Assembly: GCA_032718475.1 (NCBI GenBank) | Contig: JAUCBJ010004761.1 | Location: forward strand, 1 to 36,443 | Source: Nemertoderma westbladi | Lineage: Eukaryota; Xenacoelomorpha; Nemertodermatida; Nemertodermatidae | Direction: 5' to 3' | DNA: 36,443 nucleotides | Shown: positions 23,223-31,253 of the stretch, piece after piece | Position numbering within the stretch: the first letter of the stretch is position 1 | Layout of the letters: each line of letters starts with the position of its first letter | The notes under the pieces: model-generated | Told to the model about the DNA's origin: nothing | The model's database searches: none | Seen by the model: only the letters and a program-made list of their open reading frames with translations | Program-made: the position numbers and the translations under genes

Positions 23223-24362
23223 TCATGAGCTATCTACATTGCTTCCAGCCGAATCACCAACACATTGAGAAGGCTGATGCAACATAATATTATGTTTCCT
23301 TGATGTGCATTCTGGGGCTGTACACAGCCTAGTACGTTCTAAATTTAGACAGTCACTGAGCAAATGATTTGCACCAAGGCAACCAATACACAAACCTTTA
23401 CTACGAACTAACCTCCACCGTTGGGAAACATTCATAGTTTTGAATTGTCTGCATTGCCACAAAGGATGAAAAGGGGGTTTCTGACACACTTTACACGAGC
23501 CTTGTCCATTTCGAGGCCTACTGGATTGGGACTGTGCACCTCCTCTCACACTTGCCAATGCCGACCCAGACACATTAGAAGATTTTACTGCTGAAGTCTT
23601 ACTTTTTACAGAACTCACTTTTGACTGATCTGTAAGTTTATATTCTGCTCGCCCTTTTATGTTTAGGAGAAATTCCATCAACAATTGAAATCTTGACTCC
23701 CCTGTTATGTCATCATCATTCACTATACCTTTAACCCATTCATCATAATAAAGTTCGGGAAGCTTTTGTTCAATCCCTCTACATACAGTAGTATTACTAA
23801 TTTCAGCGAGTGAGTTCTGACTCTTGAGGTCTACAACTGCACTTTCAATAGTTTCAACAAATGCTACTACTTGTGCAGAATCAGTAGGAGTTTCTAATGA
23901 GTTAATATCGTCAACAGCAGCACTTACAGTAAAGGCCTGTCGACCAAACTTTTTATCCAGAGCCTCAAACATGACATCATAATCATCTAAAGGTAAATTT
24001 TTAAGCAATCGACGGTGTTTTTCTGGAATATTATCCCGCATTAACTGACACACTTCAGTTTTATTTCTCCCAGGTATCACCAATGATTTAAACCTGCGAG
24101 ACCAGTCCATATAATTCCGACAAGCACCGTCAAACACAGGGGGTTTGGTCCGTTCAACCCGGACAGCTTCAGAATTTTTAGCCGGTAAATCAATTCCAAT
24201 ACTGGACTTCCAGTCTGAATCAGCAGCGTCATCACGCCGTTTTAATTGGGAAACAATATTATCAGCTATTGTTTTTACTGAATAAAAAGCAGTGTTCACA
24301 TTATCACTCCAAATTAGAGCACTATTCATCAGCATCACCTGTGACATACAACAGGAGTTCAC
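23223..24362 (-). CDS. BEL gag (DUF1759-like capsid and zinc-finger nucleocapsid)
   Basis: This is the structural polyprotein that packages element RNA. The middle has a DUF1759-like pattern (PPVFDGACRNYMDWSRRFKSL, then LLKNLPLDDYDVMFEALDKKFG). A Ser/Lys-rich linker and three Cys/His clusters follow: CKVCQKPPFHPLWQC, CIGCLGANHLLSDC and CTAPECTSRKHNIMLH, as in Pao gag. The apparent N-terminus is not native: the true N-terminal part lies in another frame (24322-24843), and the two frames overlap at 24322-24362. The frame ends in TGA at 23223-23225, after which pol continues in the same frame. Confidence 0.88.
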   Translation of the reverse strand: MNSCCMSQVMLMNSALIWSDNVNTAFYSVKTIADNIVSQLKRRDDAADSDWKSSIGIDLPAKNSEAVRVERTKPPVFDGACRNYMDWSRRFKSLVIPGRNKTEVCQLMRDNIPEKHRRLLKNLPLDDYDVMFEALDKKFGRQAFTVSAAVDDINSLETPTDSAQVVAFVETIESAVVDLKSQNSLAEISNTTVCRGIEQKLPELYYDEWVKGIVNDDDITGESRFQLLMEFLLNIKGRAEYKLTDQSKVSSVKSKTSAVKSSNVSGSALASVRGGAQSQSSRPRNGQGSCKVCQKPPFHPLWQCRQFKTMNVSQRWRLVRSKGLCIGCLGANHLLSDCLNLERTRLCTAPECTSRKHNIMLHQPSQCVGDSAGSNVDSS

Positions 24363-24843
24363 GGTTTAGCTCATCACAAATAGATTTGGCATTCAAAACA
24401 TCGCCAAGCAGACCTGAAATAGTTAATTCTAGGCCTTCATTATCAGCGCTATCATCATAATCGCTCAATAATTTTCTCAACTTTATTAATAAATTTTCAA
24501 CTAACCTCCCATCAGCATCCCGCTGTCTTTGAATGGAGATGGATAGCCCACTTCAATACCTTGCTTTGGCGGAATTTAACCGAGTCACTTCGGCCTGGAT
24601 CCATTTATTCTTCCATGGTTTCACATTTTGAAACTCATCCTCGTCTAATGACTCTGCAAGAAGCTCCATATAAACTTCATGGGTCTCAAATACGACTTCA
24701 GATGCCGCCTCGACCGATTTCCAAGTAGCATCCCAAATTGGACGCAAGTCAAAGTCACCCAAGGTATCCAAGGTAGTTAAACTCGACGTGAACTTTCCTT
24801 TAGCGGAAGTTCGTCTCCTTTTAGCATCGTGGACTTCCGACAT
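24322..24843 (-). pseudogene. BEL gag N-terminal part with in-frame TGA
   Basis: It starts at ATG 24841-24843 (MSEVHDAKRRRTSAKG), 145 bp inside the 5' LTR, and reads 96 codons to TGA 24553-24555. The same frame then stays open, reading SGLSISIQRQRDADGR and later a charged helical stretch, to TAG at 24322-24324. The open, helix-like sequence on both sides of the TGA suggests one original gag N-terminus. The main gag frame takes over around 24330-24360 with a one-base register change. I do not recognise a named domain in this part. Confidence 0.7.
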
Positions 24844-24845
24844 GT

Positions 24846-24888
24846 TCCGAACCTTTGTTCGGACTAGTGGTTCGCTTTATTGCGAACC
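24846..24888 (-). promoter_or_regulatory. Two tandem stem-loops in BEL 5' leader next to gag ATG
   Basis: TCCGAAC-CTTT-GTTCGGA (24846-24863) and GGTTCGC-TTTATT-GCGAACC (24869-24888) are two perfect 7-bp stems 5 bp apart. They lie just upstream of the gag start in element orientation. Such leader hairpins can act in RNA packaging or dimerisation; that function is inferred. Confidence 0.55.
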
Positions 24889-24988
24889 GTACAATTTACC
24901 TGCAGACCTACGCTAAATTCACAAATTCAGGTAGGCCAACAGGTACCGGTAATTTTCTGTTCAGGTGTGGGATCTGAATGGTTCGAAT

Positions 24989-25536
24989 TGTTTCACCATG
25001 CCACCATCGATGAAATAATATAATGAAAAAAGACCTACACTCAGAACTGCCATTGCAGTAAAAGCTTAGTTGCTTTTATATTAATAATAAATACGGCATA
25101 CGGGGTCCATCGAAACACGTACATACATATATATAAATCAGTAAATAGTAAGCTTCAATCAATACCAAATACAGGGTTGGTTCAAAAACTATACGGTTGG
25201 TTGAATTCGAATACGTGCAGCAACAGTCTGACAGTAGATAGATTCGAACCAGTTCCGTCTCCACTCCTCAAAGACATAAGTATAAACAATATTAACCGCA
25301 CAGCCGGTAGAAGCCTTACTGCCGTACAGCGGTAGGCCCATCTGTCCACCTCCAAACGCAATACAGCTATACACTGAAAAGGTAGGCCTACATTCAATGC
25401 AACAAAAATAATACAATAATAAATTCACTAGACTCGTACCGGTACTGCGGTAACCAGTATATCTGTCTCTCAAAATAACTTAAACGGGGTTATACTTTTT
25501 TAAGTACAGTAGTAACTTTCGCTCATGAGCGAAACA
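24989..25536 (-). repeat. BEL 5' LTR (548 bp)
   Basis: This LTR is the same length as the one at 18726-19273 and nearly identical, with TGTTTC and GAAACA ends. It provides the promoter of the minus-strand element. Immediately inside it on the minus strand is ATTCGAACC; no canonical TGG-start primer binding site abuts the LTR. The 18-bp palindrome is at 25517-25534. Confidence 0.95.
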
Positions 25537-25541
25537 CTGAT
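25537..25541. repeat. Target-site duplication of BEL element, right copy (CTGAT)
   Basis: CTGAT directly after the LTR CA matches 18721-18725. Confidence 0.9.
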
Positions 25542-25737
25542 AAACTATAGAGATACATATAAATCGACAATATAATTTAACTAAAGTGGAACCGTTGACC
25601 CATTTTGTGGAAGTTTCAACTTGTTTTACGGAATAACTCTAAGGAACCTCTGATTATAAGCGTATGTTACTATTGTTTACGAGTTTTAACTATTGATAAT
25701 AAATATAATTACAATACAAACACATTTTCTTCTTTAG

Positions 25738-26355
25738 ACGAACCACATTGGATTAACAATAATACACTAGAGCGAACTGTTACAGGAGTTTTTGGGAAGG
25801 AGGTTAATCTAAGATGTACAATGGAAAGTTATCCAGCTGTTATTGACAATAAATATTCTTGGTATAATCAAACTGAGGTAAATAAGAAGCTGCCCGATGG
25901 TGATAAATATAGAACATCAGTTGTAGTGGACAACTCTGAGTATAAAAGTACAGCTGTTTTAAGGCTAACGATATATAATGTAACGAGAGATGATATTAAT
26001 CAAACCTACTATGGGAGGGTTAGAAATGGTATCGGTGATTTTGGTGAATGTAACATTAAGTTGGAAGCTATAGGACGTCCACATATGCCGACTGGAGTTA
26101 AAGTGGAAGAGGTTGACTCTTCTAGTGTAAACGTTAGTTGGACACCAGGATTCAATGGTGGATCTAATCAATGGTTTAGAGTTGAGTACACCAATAGTAA
26201 CCAAAAAATTGATTCTAAAACAACAATAGATACAACTAATTCATACATAATCGTCCCAGGATTACCCAATGAACGTCATTATTTCTCTGTGGTGGCCTGT
26301 AATAAGCTCGGTTGTCAGGATCCAACTCCTGTAATAGAAGGTGAACCAACAACAG
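25738..26355 (+). CDS. Adhesion-receptor exon: Ig-like plus fibronectin type III domains
   Basis: The acceptor CTTCTTTAG ends at 25737 and the donor CAG/GTAAGA begins at 26356. The 618-bp exon has phase 1 at both ends, normal for extracellular Ig/FN3 modules. The Ig-like part has the B-strand Cys in VNLRCTMES and the core Trp in YSWYNQT. The F-strand position reads TYYGRV, with Gly where Cys is usual. The FN3 part has RPHMPTGVKVEEV, the Trp in VSWTPGFNGG, and RHYFSVVACNKLG. Four N-glycosylation sequons are visible (NQT, NVT, NQT, NVS). The combination of Ig, FN3 and the downstream transmembrane exon suggests a nephrin-like or other Ig-superfamily cell-surface receptor. Upstream exons were not found in this window. 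Confidence 0.85.
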
Positions 26356-26378
26356 GTAAGATATAATATGTTAACTTT

Positions 26379-26540
26379 TATACAATCTTGGGTTGAACAA
26401 AGTATATTTTTGACAGACCAATATCAAGCAATTAATATAAAGTGTGTTTTTTTTACATAATAATAAAAAACATACTTTATTTAATTTGCTTGATATTGAT
26501 TGGTCTGTCAAAAATGTACTTCGTTCAACTTAAGATTATA
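26379..26540. mobile_element. Hairpin MITE-like inverted repeat, about 162 bp
   Basis: The left arm (ATCTTGGGTTGAAC, then TTTTTGACAGACCAAT) is mirrored by the right arm (ATTGGTCTGTCAAAAA, then GTTCAACTTAAGAT) around an A/T-rich centre near 26450-26465. Arms of about 75 bp show a few mismatches and small indels. No coding capacity is present. This is consistent with a small foldback MITE whose family is unknown. Confidence 0.75.
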
Positions 26541-26825
26541 TTCAAGAGACCGGATCATGCTGAACATGGTTGCTTAAATTATTATTAATATTAATTTTAA
26601 TCCAGATAATGTATGGTACGTAAGACAATGTGTATTTTTCTTTTCTATATTTCATATTTCCTTTCCGTATCTGTGCTACATTCGTTTGATCGTATGCACG
26701 AATAATAATAATAATATAGTAAAATAATACACAATACACATTATCCATATTCTAACTACGTCTTAAAATTAACCTTGTGTATTCTATAATGTAATTAATT
26801 TAATATTATATATATATATATATAT

Positions 26826-27107
26826 GTATAATAATATTTTAAGAATTCAAAAAGTGACAACTTATATGATCAATCACTAAAAATTTATTTTTTTATTATT
26901 AGCTTTCGATAGCTCTCTCTATCTTTTTCAAATAAACGATATTCTAGAATTATTGATTATTAATATAATTCTAGAATCCATAATTCTAGAATATCGTTTA
27001 TTTGAAAAAGATAGAGAGAGCTATCGAAAGCTAATAATAAAAAAATAAATTTTTAGTGATTGATCATATAAGATGTCACCTATTGAATTCTTAAAATATT
27101 ATTATAC
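26826..27107. mobile_element. Long near-perfect hairpin, 282 bp
   Basis: Arms of about 127 bp flank a spacer of about 28 bp centred near 26966. The stem reads GTATAATAATATTTTAAG at the left edge and its complement at 27090-27107. It includes a long perfect stretch through AGCTTTCGATAGCTC and CTATCTTTTTCAAATAAACG. Only a few mismatches occur, near the GTGACA segment. No protein is encoded. It resembles a MITE or foldback element. Confidence 0.85.
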
Positions 27108-27281
27108 TAAAACAACTTGATCTCACACCCTACAGTCATATTCCCTAACTTTCTTTTACTTAATTTAAACTTTTATATATATGTATATATATAATAATAT
27201 TTTAAGAATTCACATTGAATTAATTATTATACTAAAACAACTTGATCTCGCACCCTACAGTCATATTCCCTAACTTTCTTA
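27099..27281. repeat. Tandem duplication with a hairpin-deleted derivative
   Basis: About 57 bp ending CATATTCCCTAACTTTCTT occurs at 27099-27155 and again about 126 bp later, ending at 27280, with one mismatch (CTCACACC versus CTCGCACC). The second copy is preceded by ATAATAATATTTTAAGAATTC, the left edge of the hairpin at 26826, joined directly to the right edge. The flank was thus duplicated and the hairpin body is missing. Confidence 0.75.
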
Positions 27282-28820
27282 ATAGTCTACCTGCCAACTC
27301 CCGAAAATTAAGTTTAGATGGCATTTTTTGTTAATGGTTGGCATCCACCTGATTTTTGTACTTCAAGACATGGCGAATCCAGCTAGGCCGGATGCCACCT
27401 CTGCATTTTTAATTTAATGCCTTTTTTGGGCTTCAAAGTTTTTTGCTCAAAAATGATTTTTTTCAATTTTAGGATACAAGTTCATGGTGAATGCTAGTGA
27501 ATCTCGTCTCATAACCAGTGTATAAATTGAAAGTTAATCAAAATGCATCAATGTTGTCCTGAAACTGTTATAAACACTTTGGTAAAGAAGAAAATTTCCG
27601 AAATTACCTTGCAGTCCGCCAACCCGGCCCTAGTAACCGCCTTAGCAACAGATTTATGAAATTTAAATTGTCAATTTCTTTGTCTCACCTTTCCTTTTCC
27701 TGAGAAAATCAACAAACAGTTTTAAAATCAAAAAACCCATCACACAACTTATATGACATCTTGGGAACACATCAAGGGCAATATAAAATCAAATAGCGTC
27801 CAATGTCGCAGACACAGACCCATTATTTGGACCAGAGTAATTTACACAAGTATCAAAATATTGAGTTTAAGTGGAGAGTTCGTGTACATAGACTCAACTA
27901 TTTGCTTCCATATTTGTAATTTTTTTAAATTATCACTACAGCTCAGTAGCATGGTGATACTTCCCGTCATATTGTGCACATTCAGGTGACATTTACAGAC
28001 CACCATTTAATCTCTCAAAACTCTGGTAAGGTAGGCCTAGGGAATACTTCATTATAGTTATACTGTAAATTAAATTCTTGTTAAATTGTCTTATTTGGTC
28101 TGTTGCTATGGTAACGTGGACTGTAAATGTCACCCGAATGTGTACAATATGACGGTAAGTATCACCATGCTTCTTAGCTGTAGTGATATTTTCAAATAAT
28201 TACAAATATGGAAGCAAATAGTTGAGTCTATGTACACGAACTCTCCACTTAAACTCAATATTTTGATACTTGTGTAAATTACTCTGTTCCAAATAATGGG
28301 TCTGTCTCTGCGACATTGGACGCTATTTGATTTTATATTGCCCTTGATGTGTTCCCAAGATGTCATATAAGTTGTGTGATGGGTTTTTTGATTTTAAAAC
28401 TGTTTGTTGATTTTCTCAGGAAAAGGAAAGGTGAGACAAAGAAATTGACAATTTAAATTTCATAAATCTGTTGCTAAGGCGGTTACTAGGGCCGGGTTGA
28501 CCCACTGCAAAGGAATTTCGGAAATTTTCTTCTTTAGCAAAGTGTTTATAACAGTTTCAGGACAACATTGATGCATTTTTATTAACTTTAGATTTATACA
28601 CTGGTAATGAGACGAGATTCACTAGCATTCACCATGAACTTGTATCCTAAAATTGAAAAAAAACATTTTTGAGCAAAAAACTTTGAAGCACAAAAATGCA
28701 GAAGGGGCATCCGGCCTAGCTGAATTCGCCATGTCTTGAAGTACAAAAATCAGGTGGATGCCAACCATTAACAAAAAATGCCATCTAAACTTAATTTCCG
28801 GGAGTTGGCAGGTAGACTAT
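27282..28820. mobile_element. 1.54-kb inverted repeat with arms of about 720 bp
   Basis: The left arm (27282-28003) starts TAGTCTACCTGCCAACTCCC, and the right arm (28116-28820) ends with its complement. The spacer is about 112 bp (28004-28115). Arms match along their length, with scattered substitutions and a few small indels. Ends flanked by TA are compatible with a Tc1/mariner-type target, but TA is self-complementary so this is weak. Mirrored 78-codon open frames at 27753-27989 (+) and 28130-28366 (-) are by-products of the symmetry. No transposase was seen. Confidence 0.88.
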
Positions 28821-28949
28821 AAGGGGAGATGGTACCCCAGAACTTTTCAAAAATTGAAAAATTTTCGAAAATTTTTTTTTATTAATTCTAAATCAGAATT
28901 TCACGTAGATTTCAGAAATCAAAATTCTAACATCACATCATAAGCTTAA

Positions 28950-29880
28950 GTTGTCTGTTTTTCTGTTTGTCTGTCTATTGGTCTGTTTTTCTGTTTGTCA
29001 ACAAATTATGGATATAAAAATGTACACCACCTAACTAAAATAATTGCTACATGGGTTTTCGTGGTCGCGGATTTCATTTCCGGTCAGTTTTCAAATTTGA
29101 CGTAATCTAGTTTGTCTGTCTGTTTGTCCGTCTGTCCGTCTGTCTGTCAAAAACATAACGAATCACACTACGTAACTAAAATTTTCACTGTGGGGTTTTT
29201 AAGGTCGGTGATTTCATTTCTGGTGTTATCTTTCCTGTTTGGAGGAGTCTATTATGCCTGTATATTTGTCTGTCAGTCGATCTGTCTGTCAAGAAAGACA
29301 TACAGACAGACTTAAACAGACAGTCTAGGTTCATTCAATTATTAAAAATACATGGGAAATGAATCAGCGACTAGGAAAACCCCCATATCAGAAATTATAG
29401 TAAAGTGATGTGTTACTTATATTTTATCTGTGAGACCGACAGATCAGATAGACAGACAGATAGACATACAGACAGTCCAGATGTCATCAAACATTAAAAC
29501 ATGTATTAGAAATTAAATCAGCGACTAGGAAAACCCCCATATCTGAAATTTTATTCAGGCGATATGCCTCCATATATTTTGACTGACAGACAGACAGACA
29601 TAAAAACAGACAAACAGACATTCTAGGTTAAGTCAAATATTAAAATTGACATCAGAAATGGAATTAGTGACTAGGAAAACCCCCATATCACAAATTATAG
29701 TAAAGTGGTGTGCTTACTTATTTATTGTCTGTGAGATTGACAGTCATACAGACAGACAGGCAGAATGACAGACAAACAGACAGTCCAGATGTAATCAAAC
29801 GTTAAAACAGATATCAGAAATAAATTCAGCGACTGCGATAACCCCTAAATCGTAAAGTTTGGTTCGCTGTCGAGTAGTTT
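28950..29880. repeat. Palindromic array of CAGA/GTCT-rich units of about 150 bp
   Basis: About six related units each carry a (CAGA)n-like tract and a block around CTAGGAAAACCCCCAT. Two units left of about 29290 are inverted (GTCTGTCTGT, GGGTTTTCGTGGTCGCGG). Four to the right are direct, with the conserved block at 29371, 29525, 29671 and about 29832. Alternate units match best, giving a 298-bp period (TCTAGGTT at 29324 and 29622). It resembles tandem-core elements known in invertebrate genomes; the family is not identified. Confidence 0.75.
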
Positions 29881-30469
29881 AATTATATTTTCTCATAAAT
29901 ATATATAAACCACTCTGTCACTTAAAAATCGCTACTATTTTCTGAAAATTTTCGGGTTTAACGCAATCCTTCAATGTTGTCCTAAAAAGGTTTTCCTCAA
30001 TTTTAAAACAATAATTATGGAAAAAATTGGAAAAATAATATTTTTTATTTATTTATTTTTTCTATTTTAAAGTTTTTTTTTTATGTTGTAAGCAACTCTG
30101 ATACGATTATAATCAGAGTGCAAGTAATTGTTGCGCGACCCCAATGCATTGCAATATACGTTGCAATATACATTGCAATATAATGGCGTTATAAAAGATC
30201 TAAATAATTGCACTTCAGATGTAGAACATGATTTAAATTTACGCATCAACATGTTACCTCGAGCATAGATGCCTCGTGTGGCCTTCCTAATGTCGAAATC
30301 ATCGTCTCTTAAAATGTCTTACTATTACTTTATTTTATAATGTTAACTTTTATACATATAGAATGAATAACCTGTCTGTTACTGAACCCGTGTCATTTGA
30401 GAGAGATTAATGTTGAACTGTAACAAAACTGATCCATGGTGTAAACACTTCGACAGTGCCCAGATAATG
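29881..30469. other. AT-rich intronic stretch
   Basis: No gene or mobile-element domain was recognised. It contains A/T homopolymer-like tracts near 30005-30080 and a small 12-bp tandem repeat at 30147-30182. Confidence 0.6.
30147..30182. repeat. 12-bp tandem repeat, three copies
   Basis: CATTGCAATATA, CGTTGCAATATA and CATTGCAATATA are consecutive. Confidence 0.8.
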
Positions 30470-30839
30470 TCTGAACGTATAAAGCATAAGCTCATAGGAT
30501 GGTATACTTGAGCATGTGAATAACTTCTGTTACCTTGGATCATGGATCCGGAAGTCAGGTGAAACCTTTCTAATACTTAGGGGAAGCAAAGGCAGCGTTG
30601 AATAGGCTTTCCAGGATTTGGAAGTCAAATAGAATTAATCGGAAACTTAAGGTCCGATTATTTAGAGCAGCTGTAGTTCCAGTACTCCTCTATAGGAGTC
30701 CATGCTGGGCTCTAACTGCTGAGGACACAAAATCTCTGGACGGCACATTCACAAGAATGCTACGCCGGGTTCATTGTGTCAAGTACAATGCACACATCTC
30801 CAACCAGACACTATATAACATTGTAGGTGTCTCATTGGT
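30470..30839 (+). mobile_element. Older LINE fragment, left piece (RT C-terminal region)
   Basis: The fragment aligns with the C-terminal third of the LINE ORF, from about 955 to 1340 of copy 1 (CATAAGCTCA through GTGTCTCATTGGT). It is 5' truncated. Residual reading includes NRLSRIWKSNRINRKLK and VLLYRSPCWALT. Frame-disrupting changes occur before 30600. It stops exactly where the young LINE begins and resumes after that element at 34581. Confidence 0.85.
30834..30839. repeat. Target-site duplication of young LINE, left (ATTGGT)
   Basis: ATTGGT here is repeated at 34575-34580 right after the (TAG)7 tail. In an uninterrupted LINE this site is a single ATTGGT, so the duplication marks insertion into the older copy. 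Confidence 0.8.
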
Positions 30840-31253
30840 CAGGTCAGGTATTCTAGGTCATTGATCAAGAAAACTTGCCACCTCCATGCAGCATAAAGGA
30901 GGTGCCACCTGTAGCTGCATAGACCCTCTTACTAGGGCAAATCTGGTCCTGTAACTAGGACCCCCTTCGTTCTGGGATAAGGACGCCCTTGGTCCTGGAT
31001 TAAGGACCCATATACTTGGCTGCAGGGGTATATGGCCTGACCAGGCAGATGGTGATCTACCAATGGCTGGTCAGGAGTAGAGTGTTCTCATGTCCACTCT
31101 GAGAGCACTTCACTGCGACCTGCATCTGGCAGCAAGGGTACAGGGCATGACCCAGCAGATGAGCTGCAACAGCCAATGGTGGGTCATGTGCGCCAGAGTA
31201 GATATGGGTGATGGGCCTCGTATCTGACTCCATTGCGACACCCACCCTGTGGA
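30840..31253 (+). other. 5' UTR of young LINE with an internal repeat
   Basis: This non-coding leader is GC-richer than the flanking intron. Segments at about 31020-31075 and 31130-31188 are imperfect repeats (GCAGGGGTATATGGC versus GCAAGGGTACAGGGC, both followed by a TGACC...CAGATG block), at a period of about 110 bp. An internal promoter would be expected here, but no motif could be assigned. Confidence 0.5.

Larger units (their letters stand above)
18726..25536 (-). mobile_element. BEL/Pao LTR retrotransposon, full span, defective
   Basis: The element lies on the minus strand: 5' LTR 24989-25536, gag, protease, RT, integrase, polypurine tract 19274-19283, 3' LTR 18726-19273. Domain order PR-RT-IN, a DUF1758-type protease, Pao-type RT and a DUF5641-like C-terminus identify BEL/Pao. 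It sits antisense to the downstream adhesion gene, probably in its intron. The LTRs differ at only about 2 of 548 positions, implying a recent insertion. Yet the coding region carries four in-frame TGA codons, at least three frame changes, and no visible RNase H. It was probably already defective when inserted and was mobilised by a related intact element. Confidence 0.93.

Noticed and set aside
24975-24992. A tRNA gene suggested by GGTTCGAAT
   Set aside because: Only a T-loop-like core is present; no cloverleaf, anticodon arm or acceptor stem can be formed.
25605-25737. Extension of the Ig exon to the left in the same open frame
   Set aside because: A good acceptor (pyrimidine-rich then TTTAG) at 25737 gives a phase-1 exon, and the upstream 44 codons lack Ig-like features.
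27753-28366. Mirrored 78-codon open frames in the inverted repeat
   Set aside because: They are symmetry by-products in the two arms, with no recognisable domain and biased toward chance.
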